This document shows, in pieces, positions 13,441-25,124 of a DNA stretch of 64,000 bases (positions are counted from its first letter, which is position 1; each line of letters opens with the position of its first letter). Under the pieces are notes generated by a model that saw only the letters and a list, made by a program, of their open reading frames with translations, was not told where the DNA came from and ran no database searches. The DNA comes from Hormiphora californensis (lineage: Eukaryota; Ctenophora; Tentaculata; Cydippida; Pleurobrachiidae). A program made the translations under genes and the position numbers. The stretch is from contig CM035351.1 of assembly GCA_020137815.1 (NCBI GenBank), positions 3,755,012 to 3,819,011 on the forward strand, given 5' to 3'.

Positions 13441-14935
13441 TCTTAGCCTTGGAGAAGAGGCTTGATTGAATGTTTGTGATTGAGTTGGTGTGGTTTTTGA
13501 TCTGAAAATTTGAAGTTTTGAAAGTATGAGCCATAAAAACATGTCAAAAATTCAGGGGAATTTTTGGATTTTTTCGCTTTTTTTTGCGGCCGTCGTCCCG
13601 TATAAGCTTTCCCTGACCTTTCTAGGTTGCGGAGATTTAAATGAAAGAGCAAAAATTGGGACGGGGCAATTTTTGGTCCCTTTTGGAAATTCTGAAAAAA
13701 TCAAATGGCTTTACCCCAGCGACGTTTAAGAAATAAAAAAACCCCCCCGTTCGCGGCAACCCGATTAGGGTTACAAACCCAATTTGGGAGGTAAAATTTC
13801 CTATTCGAGTTTTCAAGACACGTTATAGCTAAAGTGTTAATTGACAAGATGGGACGGTTTAGAACTTCAAAATCATGTTTTTTTAAAATGGGAAAAAGAG
13901 GAAATAAAAAGGGGAAAATTTGGGCGGCTTTAACCATCGACGCATCAAATCTCGACCCCCACAATACAGCCAAATTTAGATTAGATGCTCTTCGGACACC
14001 CCCAAAGGGAGAGGGGGAAACGGAGGGGGGGAAAAAGGGGGGGGGGAGGGGGGGAGGGGGGGAAAAAACTTTATATATATATATAACATCTCTCTCTCTC
14101 TTCTCTCACCTCCCCTCTTCTCTCTCCTTCTCTCTCTCTCCTCTCTCCTCTCTCTCTCTCTCCAGTCCCGTCCCGGTGGGGGGGATTTAATAACTTCCAG
14201 TAAAATCCCCAGGGAAAGGTTGGGGTTTTGAAAATAAATTTTTTCCAAGGCGGTGATGGTGCGGAGAACTTTTTCCCATTATCTTTCCCCCCTGGTCCCT
14301 TTTATTCTCCCCCTATTTATATTTCAAAACGACAAGGAAAAAAAAGCCAAAAAAAAAAAAAAAAAACAAAAAAAACCCATAAAAAAAAAAAAAAAAATAA
14401 AAAAAAAATTAAAAAATAACCCGCACCCCCAACCCCAAACAAAAAAAACCCCCCCAAAAAAAAACAAAAAAAAAGAAAAAAATCATTCCCCCCCTCTTTT
14501 TACCATCTTCCCCCCCTTATTCTCCCTTTTTTCCCCATTTTATTTCCCCGCTTATTTCCCCTGCCATTTCCCATATAATTTCCCCCTCTTTTTCCCCTCC
14601 CCATTTCCCCCCTTTTGGGGGGCCCCACTCTTTTTTTCCCCTTACCCCCCCTCCCCTATCTTCCCCCCCCCTCATTTTTTCCCCATTAAGGTTCTGCATT
14701 TTATCATTGTATTACATACTGTAGTACTACTAGGTTGGGGTGTCCCATACGCCCGGTAGAAATCAAAATTTGTAAAAGGGGGGAGACATCAGAGAAGAGA
14801 AAAGATGAAAAAGGGGAAAAAAGAGAGAGGGGGAAAGAGGGGAGAGGGAAGAGAGAGGAGGGGAGAGGGGGGAGGAAAGAAGAGAGGGGAGAGGGGAGAG
14901 GAAAGAGAGAGAAGAGATAAAATAGAGGAATTTTG
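13441..14935. other. homopolymer-rich low-complexity stretch
   Basis: Dense runs of A, C, G and T, including poly-A and poly-C blocks at 14337-14480 and GA or CT tracts at 14090-14160 and 14800-14920. All open frames here have extreme composition and are rejected as genes. Unpolished consensus is likely. Confidence 0.55.
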
Positions 14936-15639
14936 ATGACAGCCGTCCTGTTGCTGTTGGATTCTATATCCTGCACTAAACAACTCGAACAATGTTTTCT
15001 CTTTTTTAAACTCTCTGTGTTCTATAGCACCATAGCGAAATCCCTTTCGTTACTTCAAGTCTGTCAAAGCATTGCCCTGATATAGAAATGACCCTATTCT
15101 CATTTCTTTCAACGCGTTACCAAACCTGAAACAATAGACTACGTGTGAGAACAGCGTTCAGAGAATTCACCTGACACCACTGGGTTATTTAGTTTTAATA
15201 TGTGGGTAAGATTAAGATTATATGTCCGCTTATTGCACAACCCAGGCTTAAGAGAAGATTGAAGAGAGTTTGCGAAAATTCAACCACCTCAACAGCTTGA
15301 CTACTGCAGTAGCAGTAATGGACACTATGATTATACGGTAGATTACTTACAAGCATTTATGACTTTGGATTATCATGAATTTTAGCGAATTTTCAGTAAA
15401 TTCAACATTTTTTATTCTAACTAATATGCCGTAAGAATTTGTCAGCCCCGCCCCGGATTGCGGCAATCAAAAGTTAAGAAAGGAATAAATGATGGGCCGC
15501 ATCAGACCGATCTTTTGATATTTATAACAATTTTATCCAGCAATATTTCCATGCTTTCTTTGATCACTAGTCGAGAGACTTAGAGAATCTCGCACTCAAG
15601 ATGTGTACATGCTGTAGTGTTAACGTGATTAATTACAGA

Positions 15640-15654
15640 GAGAGAGAGGGAGAT

Positions 15655-15713
<59 letters not shown>

Positions 15714-15745
15714 TAGAAAGATAGAAAGATAGAAAGATAGAAAGA
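15640..15745. repeat. (GA)n with flanking AGATAGAA repeats
   Basis: A pure (GA)n core at about 15665-15707 is flanked on both sides by GGGAGATAGAAAGATAGA, a composite microsatellite. Confidence 0.85.
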
Positions 15746-15899
15746 AATGGTAAAAACATGACCGAGTGCGTTCCTTTTTTAAAGTGAGTAAAGATAGAAC
15801 AGCCCCGATTTTGATGAAACTCGGTCAGAATATTTTGTGTCTTATATTATGTTATATGTAACTAAATTTAGAATGTTTTAAATGTGATCTCCAATGAGA

Positions 15900-16190
15900 G
15901 ATTGAGGGGTTTTCATCACCTCGGCCTCCTGGCTGGGCAGCGTTAAAATCTGGGTGTTTTGGGAGTGCTGACAAACGGTTTTTTAGGGTTAGGGCTAAAG
16001 TAGGGTTAGGGTTAGGGTTGGGGTTTGGGTTGGGGTTAGGCCTTGACATTCCCTACCAGATAAACTTTGAATCAGTCAAAACGGTTGAGTGGTTTGGCGG
16101 TTAGAGCCATTTTAGTGAATCAACTTTTTTGGCAGCGTGCACCTGTAAACAGGCCTCCAAACACCCAGATCGTAACGGCGCCCCTCCTGG
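15900..16190. repeat. imperfect inverted repeat element with tRNA-like internal segment
   Basis: GTTAAAATCTGGGTGTTTTG at 15943-15962 is inverted near 16150-16177 (CCAAACACCCAGATCGTAAC). A related stretch, AAAATCTGGGTGTTCC, appears at 36185-36200. Between the arms lie a telomere-like tract and the A-box-like GGTTGAGTGGTTTGGCGGTT. This is probably a composite non-autonomous element. Confidence 0.45.
15984..16040 (+). repeat. short interstitial telomere-like tract
   Basis: Three perfect or near GGGTTA units in a row, followed by degenerate GGGTTGGGGTTTGGG variants. TTAGGG is the ancestral animal telomere repeat. The tract is too short for a chromosome end. Confidence 0.7.
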
Positions 16191-16561
16191 CTTGGGCACA
16201 TAAAGAGGCCACAGGATAATAGGAGGCAAAAAAATTTTAGTACTCAGATCCTAACTTAAGGGTTCATCCATTCTGTCCCTATTCTATACCAGGCTCCTGT
16301 TTACTGGTCTGGGATAACTGACATTGCTGATTACATAATGCCATGTTTGTGCCACCTGTCATTTTGTGGTGAGCTATGCTACGTTGTTGGTACCCTCGGA
16401 CTGTTGGACTATTTTGCGGTAAAATTTTTTCCATATGCTATACCGGTTCTGAATGTTTCCCGATAAAACTAATTGGCTTCGTTCCAGAGATGTCGGATGT
16501 ATACTTTTGTTCATTTTCAATGAGGTTGTTACACCCCCCCCCCCCTCGACCCCTCTCCCAT

Positions 16562-16603
16562 TTATCGTTCATCTATACCATTAATGGTATAGATGAACGA
16601 TAA
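16562..16603. repeat. 42 bp perfect palindrome
   Basis: The left half TTATCGTTCATCTATACCAT plus T is followed directly, with no spacer, by its exact reverse complement. It is followed by two copies of TATCTACACCAT at 16606-16630. Confidence 0.9.
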
Positions 16604-17439
16604 TTATCTACACCATTATCTACACCATTATTGCAGAATCACTAAATCATGATCCTAGGTTAAACACACTATAATAGATACAATACTACTGAATTGACAT
16701 AAGGAATGAGAAATCGACCCTCTTTTTCAGTTTGTAGAATAAGGCACACTCTCAGATGACACTATAAGGCGCTAAAATCTAATTCAAATCTATCCGAACC
16801 AATTTATATTTTCCTCTATGTCTCTTTCTGAATCCCTCTCTCTCTCTGTTTCTCTCTCCCTCTCTATTTCTCTGCGTCAGTCCCCCTAATTCCTATTTCA
16901 CCTGCTCTATTTTCCCCCTTACTCAACAGCCCCCCACAGATCTTGATCTCTCCAGTAAATTTTCCAACTATTTAACTCGATTCAAATGCTCTTTGTAAGT
17001 CTTGCGGACCCTTCTTTTTTCTGACATTCTATCACATCTATCATGATAGAAAATATTTTCTTTTCAGCATACACTTCCAGTTTCCCGCCCCGGGGCTCCG
17101 TCTTCTTCTGCCTAGCGGCACTCTCTTTTCCCTTTAAACAGTTTTAATTATGTCTGCGAAGCAAGTAGACTTATTTTTAAAAGAATTTTGTCTGAGATCG
17201 GCCTACCATGTCTATTTCATGTTCTACTTTCCTTCTGTATTTATCCCGATATTTTTCAACCAAGTTTGCTCGTACCTTCGCGTAAAAGAAGGTCTGGGCA
17301 AGTCAAGTGTGTATCATGTACAGATTTGGGTCTAGTGGGCAGATTGCCAAGAATCTCCGATCTAGCTGGAACACAAACACGGAAGCAACTCTGTGGTTCT
17401 GTCTGGCACGAGTTACGAGCACCTTTAGCACTTAGGACT

Positions 17440-17575
17440 TACCCCCTCTAGGACTTTTTTAGAACTTACCTTCTAGGACTTGCTATTATAGGTTTTGATT
17501 ACCCTCTAGGACTTGCTATTATAGGTTTTGATTACCCTCTAGGACATGCTGTATAGGTTTTGATTACCCTGTCCC
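17440..17575. repeat. tandem repeat, ~37 bp unit, 3 to 4 copies
   Basis: Unit of type CTAGGACTTGCTATTATAGG then TTTTGATTACCCT, with two near-identical full copies and degenerate copies on each side. Confidence 0.75.
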
Positions 17576-17809
17576 TACTTGCTATAGCCTATAGTATAGG
17601 TTTTTATTAGTGCAGCACAGTACAATTGTCCTAGTCTGTCCTAGCTATAGTAGACTAATGACATACCGTTTATAAAATAGGCAGGTTCGGGGTTTTGGCA
17701 GTGCTAACTCAGAGGTACGGTGACAATTGCTGGCTCTATTGGCAGTTTTGTTTTGCCCTCTCTCTGTAATCCACGATATTGAAGAAAGAGTAGAGCATGA
17801 AAGCAGACG

Positions 17810-18095
17810 GATGAGAGAGAGAGCGAGAGATGAGAGAGAGAGACGAGAGAGTCGAGAGCGGGAGAAGCGAGAGAGGAGAAAGAGAGAGAGAGAAGAGAGA
17901 GAGCGAGACGAGAGAGAGAGAGAGAGAGAGGAGAGAAGAGAGAAGAGAGAGAGCAGAGAGGAAGAGAGAGGAGAGAGAGAGAGAGAGCGAGAGAGAGGAG
18001 AGAGAGAGGAGAGAGAGAGAGAGAAGATCTCTCTCTCTATTCTCCTCTCCCTCCCTCTCAGCTCTCTCTCTCTCTCTCTTTCCCTCTCCCCCCTC
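17810..18095. repeat. (GA)n tract switching to (CT)n around AGATCT
   Basis: About 215 bp of GA-rich sequence (17813-18027) switches at AGATCT (18026-18031) to about 65 bp of CT-rich sequence. The two halves are mutually complementary and can fold back. Open frames here (E/R then L/S repeats) are artefacts. Confidence 0.8.
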
Positions 18096-18790
18096 TCTTC
18101 ATCCCAGTCCTCCCTCTCAACCTCTGTTTGTACTGTTTTACAATGTTTGCGTTAGCACCTTGTTACCGTCCCTGACATTCTGTCAACAGCTGCCCCCCCC
18201 CCTCTTTAAGCGATCTATTAATAGTTTCCATCCCCCAATAATGAATGCCCCGAAATCTTTATCGTTTTGAAACAAAAACGAAATGAATCCTTCAATAGGG
18301 AGATCTCCCCTTAAAACACTGCTATGCTAATGGCCGCATATAAGACGATAGCATGTAATGAAAATATCAATTGATATACATAATATATCGATCATATATC
18401 GATATTGATTCGATGTTTGGTTGATCAAAAAATATCGATTTGATCTCGATCCGCTCTTTGATTTTTCAAAATAAAAGGATCGATATGGGATCGATACCAA
18501 GTATCGCCCGTTTCTAGAATTAGCTTGCTCCCCAAAATTATGTCAAGAATTCGATTGATTAAATTGAATTTGTCTAGTATTGTCTAGTATTATGCACTGT
18601 CTAGTAAAATTCAATGTCGATACTAGTATACTACAGAAAAACTGTGTATACTAAGACAAATGTGTGTTTTTTTCAGGTCGTTTATGGTATTCTTTCCCCA
18701 ATGAATTACTGTCCATATTATTCAATATATATTCAATATAATATATTCAAGTCTAAGTAAATATTTGTAACAATATCATGATACTATATA

Positions 18791-19555
18791 ACGGGTGACA
18801 ACTAAAAATCTGGACAGTTTTCTGTGAGCTCTAGCGCCGGTTCCGTTTGAGATACAGCTTCAGGCTAGTGAAAGAAAGATTTTTCAGACAATTTCGAATC
18901 AGAATAACACAACGGGAAAAACTAAACAGTTCATTTTCATTGCGATATCGCTTCATTTCCTCTTGACCCACCAAAGCATATAGTACTTGAAATTTACACA
19001 CTTTTCTAGCACCTCTAGCGCCTGTTCTTTTTGAGATGCAGCTTCGGGGCAGCGATAGAATGATTTTTCGGACAATTTTGAACGAAATTAACTTTGTTTC
19101 ACACTCCGATAATCTCAATTCTAATCACAGAATCATCTGTAACAAACCCTCCAAAGCGTAGTTTACAGGTAAATTGAGAAATCGCCACTTTGACGATCTC
19201 TCGAAACATTTATGACGTGGAAAACCAACTTCCTGATGAGCTAAAATGTTGAAACTTGGCAGTTATGTTGGTTATGGCATGAACAACCATTCTTTAAAAT
19301 TTGAGAATTTTATCTCATCGGGAAGGTCGTTTCTGATCACATAGAAATCTCAAATCTCCGTACTACATGCTTTGGTGGGTCAATAGGAAATGATGCGAGA
19401 TCGCAATGAAAATGAACTTTTTAGTTTTTCCCGTTTTGTTATTCTGATTCAAAATTGTCTGAAAAATCGTTCTATCACTGGCCTGAAGCTGTATCTCAAA
19501 CGGGGCCGGCGCTAGAGCTCACAGAAAACTGTCCAGATTTTTAGTTGTCACCCGT
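18791..19555. mobile_element. TA-flanked foldback element, copy 1 (765 bp)
   Basis: The left terminus ACGGGTGACAACTAAAAATC and right terminus GATTTTTAGTTGTCACCCGT are inverted, each abutting TA (18789-18790 and 19556-19557). The inverted arms extend about 200 bp (for example GGGTCAATAGGAAATGATGC against its counterpart on the left). Inside the left part the block CTAGCGCC...GAGATACAGCTTC...TTTTTCAGACAATTT is repeated directly at about 19010-19085. There is no coding capacity. The TA target fits the Tc1/mariner/IS630 group, an inference. A second copy in opposite internal orientation lies at 31963-32718. Confidence 0.85.
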
Positions 19556-20091
19556 TATATATATATATATTATAATCTCGTGATATATTGTTTACCAATT
19601 AATCGATCTAGCCTGACTATAATAGTAGAGACTGATTAATAAACCGTGTCCGCCATCTAAATTGACATCGATTCACCGATGAGTCACATTTTGAAATTGC
19701 TATCTACTTAAGTGGCAGTGTTTTTATTTGGCTATCTATTATATAGTGGCACCGATCTGTGTGCATCGTCCGAAAAGGGTAACAGTGCTGCTTGTAGTCA
19801 AAATACGGTAACGCAAAATACAGTAAGGAGACACGCACGGTGCATAACGCGCAGCAAAAAGTTCATGTGTCAGCACGTACTAGCGCCCTGATTGGTCACG
19901 GTTGCGCGTCGTCTTACTGTATCTTCGTTTTCCATTACCGTTTTCCCACTACAAGCGACCGTGTAAGAGTGACAGGTATTATAAAAGGGTAAGGGCGACA
20001 GGTATTATGATAGGGTAAGGGCGACAGGTATAATAATAATACTTTTACCCAATTTTATCTGCACTGTTCCTTTTCCACAATTGTTCATATA

Positions 20092-20296
20092 GTCTGATTT
20101 TAAATAAATTTAGAGTTTTCAAATTTCTTTAAATGACCATAAGTCCGGTTCCTGATGAGATAGAGACTTGAAATTTGGAGGTTACGAAGATCTTGCTAAG
20201 TTCTTCCGAACCTCCAAATTTCATGTCTTATCAGGAACCGGAGATATGACAAATTTTGTTATTTCAGGGGTGTGACAGTTTCAAAAAATCCGACTT
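20092..20296. mobile_element. TA-flanked foldback element with inner inverted repeat
   Basis: The right end TTTCAAAAAATCCGACTT followed by TA matches the termini of the element at 39564-39817. The left end (GTCTGATTTT after TA) is diverged. An inner inverted repeat pairs TCCGGTTCCTGATGAGATAG (20144-20163) and AAATTTGGAGGTT with their complements at 20206-20247. Confidence 0.6.
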
Positions 20297-20544
20297 TACT
20301 ACAATTAATTTGGTGTGCAGCGTATGACACAGGAGCTAAATAGAAGGAGAATGGACTACCATGCCAGCTTCTAGAGCTCTGTAGAGTGTTTTCCTACTGA
20401 ATTCACATCACGGGAAATTAATTAGGACCTTCATTTCGTATATAAGGCGAGACTATCTAGATTCTCTGAGATTCTGCATATTAAAGTATTGTAGACTACC
20501 AATCTAATCTCGTTGTGGGAAATCTTCCTTTCCTTGGATTACTC

Positions 20545-20590
20545 CTTCACTGTGCGCTGGCAAGCACAAGGTGGCCCCATCTGCACCCAA
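20545..20590. repeat. dispersed hairpin-bearing repeat end
   Basis: CACTGTGCGCTGGCAAGCAC followed by AAGGTGGCCCC resembles 40456-40485 (CACTGCGCTGGCAAGCGCAA then AGGTTGCCAT) and the reverse strand at 52010-52040. In the last two copies TGCGCT/AGCGCA forms a 6 bp stem with loop GGCA. Confidence 0.5.
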
Positions 20591-21204
20591 GTGAGATATA
20601 TCGTGATCCAAGGAGTGCGTAACTTTGTTGCGTTGTTCATTTTTGTCGCTTGACAGTTGCAGTTGACGTCTACTAACCCCGAAAACCATATCACTTGGTA
20701 GTGAGAGAGGCAGAGAGAAAGAGAGGGAGAGGGAGTTATTTCTCGGTCTCAGAGCTGTCACTGTCAGTACAATTGTTAAAATTTATGTTGCTCAGTCAGC
20801 ATCAACACAATATATTCTTACGAATATCTATTTTGTTCTTCTGAATATATGAATATCTCTTTTTGTATCCCTTGTCTGAGACGACGTTCTAAAACTCGCA
20901 GCGATCCCGCCTGAACTTTAAATTCGTACGGCTAATAGTCGTACGGATTCAAGGGAAGTATTTAAATAAATAGTCGGACTATGTTGACTGAGACTATGAT
21001 TCGATTTATCCGGCAGATTTTGAGGACCAGGTTTGAGACGATGTCTGACACCGAGCTAAGGTGTCAAATGAAAGGTTTTATACAATATTCAAATCGCTTA
21101 TATAATTTAACTGAGCGGGCATCAGTAAGTATGTTCGTATAGTGTCAAGTGTGCGATCGTGGTCCAAGGAAGAGGAGTGCTTGGATCGTCTAGAAACAGT
21201 GTTG

Positions 21205-21415
21205 AGCAAGGGGGTATTTCAGTAAGATATATTGTGTCCTTCTATTGAGCAAGTGCCGGGTATTTCAGTAAGATATATTGTGTCCTTCTATTGAGCAAGT
21301 GCCGGGTATTTCACTAAGATATATTGTGTCCTTCTATTGAGCAAGTGCCGGGTATTTCAGTAAGATATTGTGTCCTTCTATTGAGCAAGGGCCGTGTATT
21401 TCAGTAAGATATTTT
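21205..21415. repeat. 46 bp tandem repeat, about 4 copies
   Basis: Unit GGTATTTCAGTAAGATATAT then TGTGTCCTTCTATTGAGCAAG and TGCC, repeated without spacers. The fourth copy lacks one TAT. Direct contiguity excludes a CRISPR-like repeat-spacer array. Confidence 0.85.
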
Positions 21416-21563
21416 AACAAAATAAATATTCATGTTTCTAACTGCACTGGTTAAAACAGAGATAAGTTATAAACCAATTTTATCATTTATTCCTACGTAG
21501 GTATTCTAACGTGCACGTTGGAATTTAAATACTTAGAATTATAAATAGCATATAACTCTTTAA

Positions 21564-22013
21564 AGGTTGACAAGATACCTAAAACTTTTCGTATATCGTC
21601 TTATTTTGATTTATCATTAATTTTCAGCATTTTTTCAGAATTTTTTGTCGGCTAGAAATATGTGCAAAATAGGGGGTCTACTGACAAATGAGTGTGCCTT
21701 TTTTAAAATTGATACTGGAATATCTCCGGTTCCTGATGAGATACAGAAACCGTTTTGGTAGCGTTGGAAAGGTATTATTGAGACCAATCCAACGCAACCA
21801 AGATCAAGTAGCTATCTTTTGAGGAACCGGAAACGTGAATTTCAATTTGCGAGACGCAGTGAGTGTGCCCAGTAAAACCAGTGCTGACAATATCGGTAGA
21901 CCCCCTTTTTCGAATTTTTTTCTAGCCGACAAAAAATTCTGAAAAAATGCTGAAAATTAATGATAAATCAAAATAAGACGATATACGAAAAGTTTTAGGT
22001 ATCTTGTCAACCT
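21564..22013. mobile_element. TTAA-flanked foldback element, copy 1 (450 bp)
   Basis: Termini AGGTTGACAAGATACCTAAA and its inverted partner, with arms of about 150 bp running through TTTTTCAGAATTTTTTGTCG and its complement. TTAA abuts both ends (21560-21563 and 22014-22017). The centre carries an inner inverted repeat built on TCTCCGGTTCCTGATGAGAT (21723-21742). There is no coding capacity. TTAA targets are typical of the piggyBac and Kolobok groups. Confidence 0.8.
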
Positions 22014-22040
22014 TTAAAGCTTTCTCTCCGAATTGGTTAA

Positions 22041-22278
22041 ATGGTTGACAAGATACCTAAAACTTTTCTTCTAGATCTTATTCTTTCTACATATTTTCAG
22101 GAGTTTTAAGCATTTTTTCAGATATTTTGTCGTGTAGAAAAATATTCCAGCGCTCAGTCGCACCATGCAGAAAAAGTATATTTCAATATATAGTTCAGCT
22201 GCTCTCATTTTCAGCTGTTAAAAGTGGCACGGCTGAAGAAAATAAGATAGAAAAAAGTTTTAGGTATCTTGTCAACTT
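22041..22278. mobile_element. TTAA-flanked foldback element, copy 2 (238 bp)
   Basis: Shares the GTTGACAAGATACCTAAAAC terminus and TTTTTCAGATATTTTGTCG with the copy just upstream, and is flanked by TTAA (22037-22040 and 22279-22282). It is shorter, with a different middle. Only about 23 bp separate the two copies. Confidence 0.75.
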
Positions 22279-22282
22279 TTAA

Positions 22283-22658
22283 CAAGAATTATTTGCATTA
22301 TGTATCCATAATGCTACGTTTCCCTGCCCTCTTCGATTTGTCATTCAACTCGCCCAACGAGTAAGCTGTCCGCAAAATGGGGATTTGTGTTTTTCGAATT
22401 TTTGAACAAAACGCAGAACAGATTTTTCAATTTCTCCATTTTCCCCAATCAAAACGTGCGGCCGATATAAAACAAATTTTGCCGTGCGTTACAGTTTATA
22501 GCCGCGCGCCCCTCATAAAATTTCAATTGTTTGCGCACACGCGCATGTTACTCCGCAAGTGTCAGATCGCGCACGCCCCTCCCTCGCAACGAAAGTGTGA
22601 CCAAAAAGGTCCCTCTACCGATTAGTTAGTATACCAAAATGTCGTTTTCGAATTCTAA
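22283..22658. other. no gene recognised
   Basis: The open frame at 22377-22625 has no recognisable motif and no splice context. The stretch is GC-richer than its surroundings and ends at the structured element at 22659-22727. Confidence 0.4.
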
Positions 22659-22727
22659 CCCTGCTATGCCTTTTTACAAAGTAAAAAGGCATTCGGGTGA
22701 ATGCCTTCGGCATTCACCCGGGCAGGG
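22659..22727. repeat. three-way-junction fold: outer stem enclosing two perfect hairpins
   Basis: Outer stem CCCTGC (22659-22664) pairs with GCAGGG (22722-22727). Inside are hairpin 1, ATGCCTTTTTAC / GTAAAAAGGCAT with loop AAA (22666-22692), and hairpin 2, CGGGTGAATGCC / GGCATTCACCCG with loop TTC (22694-22720). Each has 12 perfect base pairs. Single unpaired bases separate the helices. Confidence 0.85.
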
Positions 22728-23394
22728 AAAAAATAATAAATTGAAATATTATTTATAATGACCACGTTATGCAATCCCGGGCAATCCCCTAAATGTTAAT
22801 AAAATGAATTTGTGCTTGGCATCCTTGTATGTTAATGTAGTTGCTTTTAAAAACTCATTATTTGAATTTCAATTTACACATCCTAGATTGCCTTGTTCGA
22901 ACAAAGGTTTGAACAAAACAAATCCTAGATCACCTTTTCTAAACCAAAAATAAATGATTTATCTTTTCGTCTCAACCTGGTGTACAGTAAGACTGATTAG
23001 GGACAGGTTGTGTGTGTGTAGGAGGGGAGGGGGGCTACAGGTGTGCTAAGGAGACGAGTCACGAGAGAGAGGGTACGGTGAGTTAGTAGAGAGCGAGAAA
23101 GAATCCAGTAAGTGTGTCTTTGGTGAGGCATGGGAGAGCAGGGGGAGAGAGAGATGGGGGAGGTAGATGGAGAGAGAGAGATGGGGGAGACGGAGTGGTA
23201 GTTGAGGGATAGAGAGAGACAGAATGGGATTGAAAAGAGTGAGAGAGAGATAGGAAAGAAACCAGAGAGGGGGGCAGGAAGATTGTTATTAGCAGTAATG
23301 AGGGGGGGGGGGGGGTAAAAACACCTGCATCAGACGGCACATGTTGATGTACCCTCATACTCATCTGCCACACTCATTCTCTCTACCTATTTCC

Positions 23395-23518
<124 letters not shown>

Positions 23519-23996
23519 TTTCTGTCTCTCCCTCTCTCTTCCTCCCTCTTCGTGGATTTTCTGTCCTTTACCATTGGTTTCAGTTCATTTTGTCTGCAGT
23601 TCATATTGCCTTCACACCATCCCCGTCTCCGCTTGTGGTTATGTTGTATGGTTATTGAGTAGAGGTCTTCCACACTGTTTTAGTTTAGTTCTTGCCATGG
23701 TTCAAAGAAGAAAAATGATTCGCTCTGACCTATTAAATTAAATTCTCTTGCTTGTGGAATGCGATAGCAAAGGCCTCGCCCGACAGTTATATGTAGTATA
23801 ACTATGTACCATATCATGATATATTTATTTAATCTAATATTCATTTTGAGCTGCGTGACAACTGACAGTATTAAGATGCGACCTAAACGCGTTTTTAGTA
23901 GTTTAGTTCAATTTTGGAACATTCTAGATCTAGATTCTAGCTAGGGCTGGCTTTATATTTGGTAAAATATTTTGCGGTTCTATCGAAGTTCTAATA

Positions 23997-24134
23997 CAGT
24001 CGGACCCCGATTTAGTGGCATCCTCGGGGGAAAAAAATCCTGCCACTAAATCGGGGTGCCACTAAATCGGGTTCAAATAATGTTAATTTCCTATATCGGA
24101 AAAAAAATCCTGCCACTAAATCGGGGTCCGACCG
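23997..24134. mobile_element. TA-flanked MITE, pogo/Tigger-like termini (138 bp)
   Basis: The left end CAGTCGGACCCCGATTTAGT and its inverted copy at the right end are bounded by TA (23995-23996, 24135-24136). An inner motif CCACTAAATCGGGGT is repeated. CAGT...-type termini with a TA target fit the pogo/Tigger group, an inference. Related copies lie at 34794, 43306, 35369 and, degenerate, near 38148. Confidence 0.8.
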
Positions 24135-24829
24135 TAGTAATCTCATCAGATTATAAATTAGAGGGACTTAAAGACTTTTATTTTCTCCTCTACGCTCATA
24201 CGTCAAGGAATGGACATTTCTAGATGATATATTGTCAGGATATCTAATTGGCTATGTCCCAGCTCTCCTGACAGGCTGGATATGTATGGCGCGTCCACCA
24301 TATAAAAGCACGATCGATCTCTCATTAATTGTCGTTTTTTATTTGATCCTGAGTTATGAGTACTTAATCTTTAGGATTAAATGCACACTTTTTTAACTTT
24401 TTTAATGGTACCATGCATCGGTCTGAGTTTTTGTTCTGAGACTCAGAATCTGAGTGATTTGTGTACACTAATTTCCTCGTGATAGGACCACTATTTTATT
24501 GGCTGGATCTGACCTAGTATACCCCTAAACTGTGCCTAAACTCTTCGTGGCCTTGTCAACAACCGATATTAAAATAGCGGTCGCTTTCTTTTCATCTTTT
24601 GAGAGAGGAAGACACCTTTCTTTCTACAAAATTGAGGTGACCTTCGGCCGTGCGTTATTTCTTAACGTTACGTTAGTTCAAAATGCTTCAGCTTGTCGCG
24701 GGGGTAACAAAGCTGACAATATGAATATGTGTATAAAATATATGATGTAGAACTTAATCAATGTACTTTCTCAGCTGTGCTCATGTAATGAATTGCCCCC
24801 TCTTGTAGTCGTAGCTCCTCCTCTTCTCT

Positions 24830-25002
<173 letters not shown>

Positions 25003-25124
25003 TAATCGGCACTGGTTCGCCACTACCTCGATTGCTATCGACAGATCATTTGCATCAAAATTTGTTTGTGTGGTACTTTACTAATTCATATCACGGGTAT
25101 CAGTTTCTCGCCGCTGTTATTATA

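Noticed and set aside
14253-14759. Lys- then Pro/Phe-rich open frame
   Set aside because: Composed of poly-A, poly-C and poly-T runs in a suspect consensus region.
21205-21415. CRISPR-like regular repeats
   Set aside because: Units are contiguous without unique spacers, and the genome is eukaryotic.
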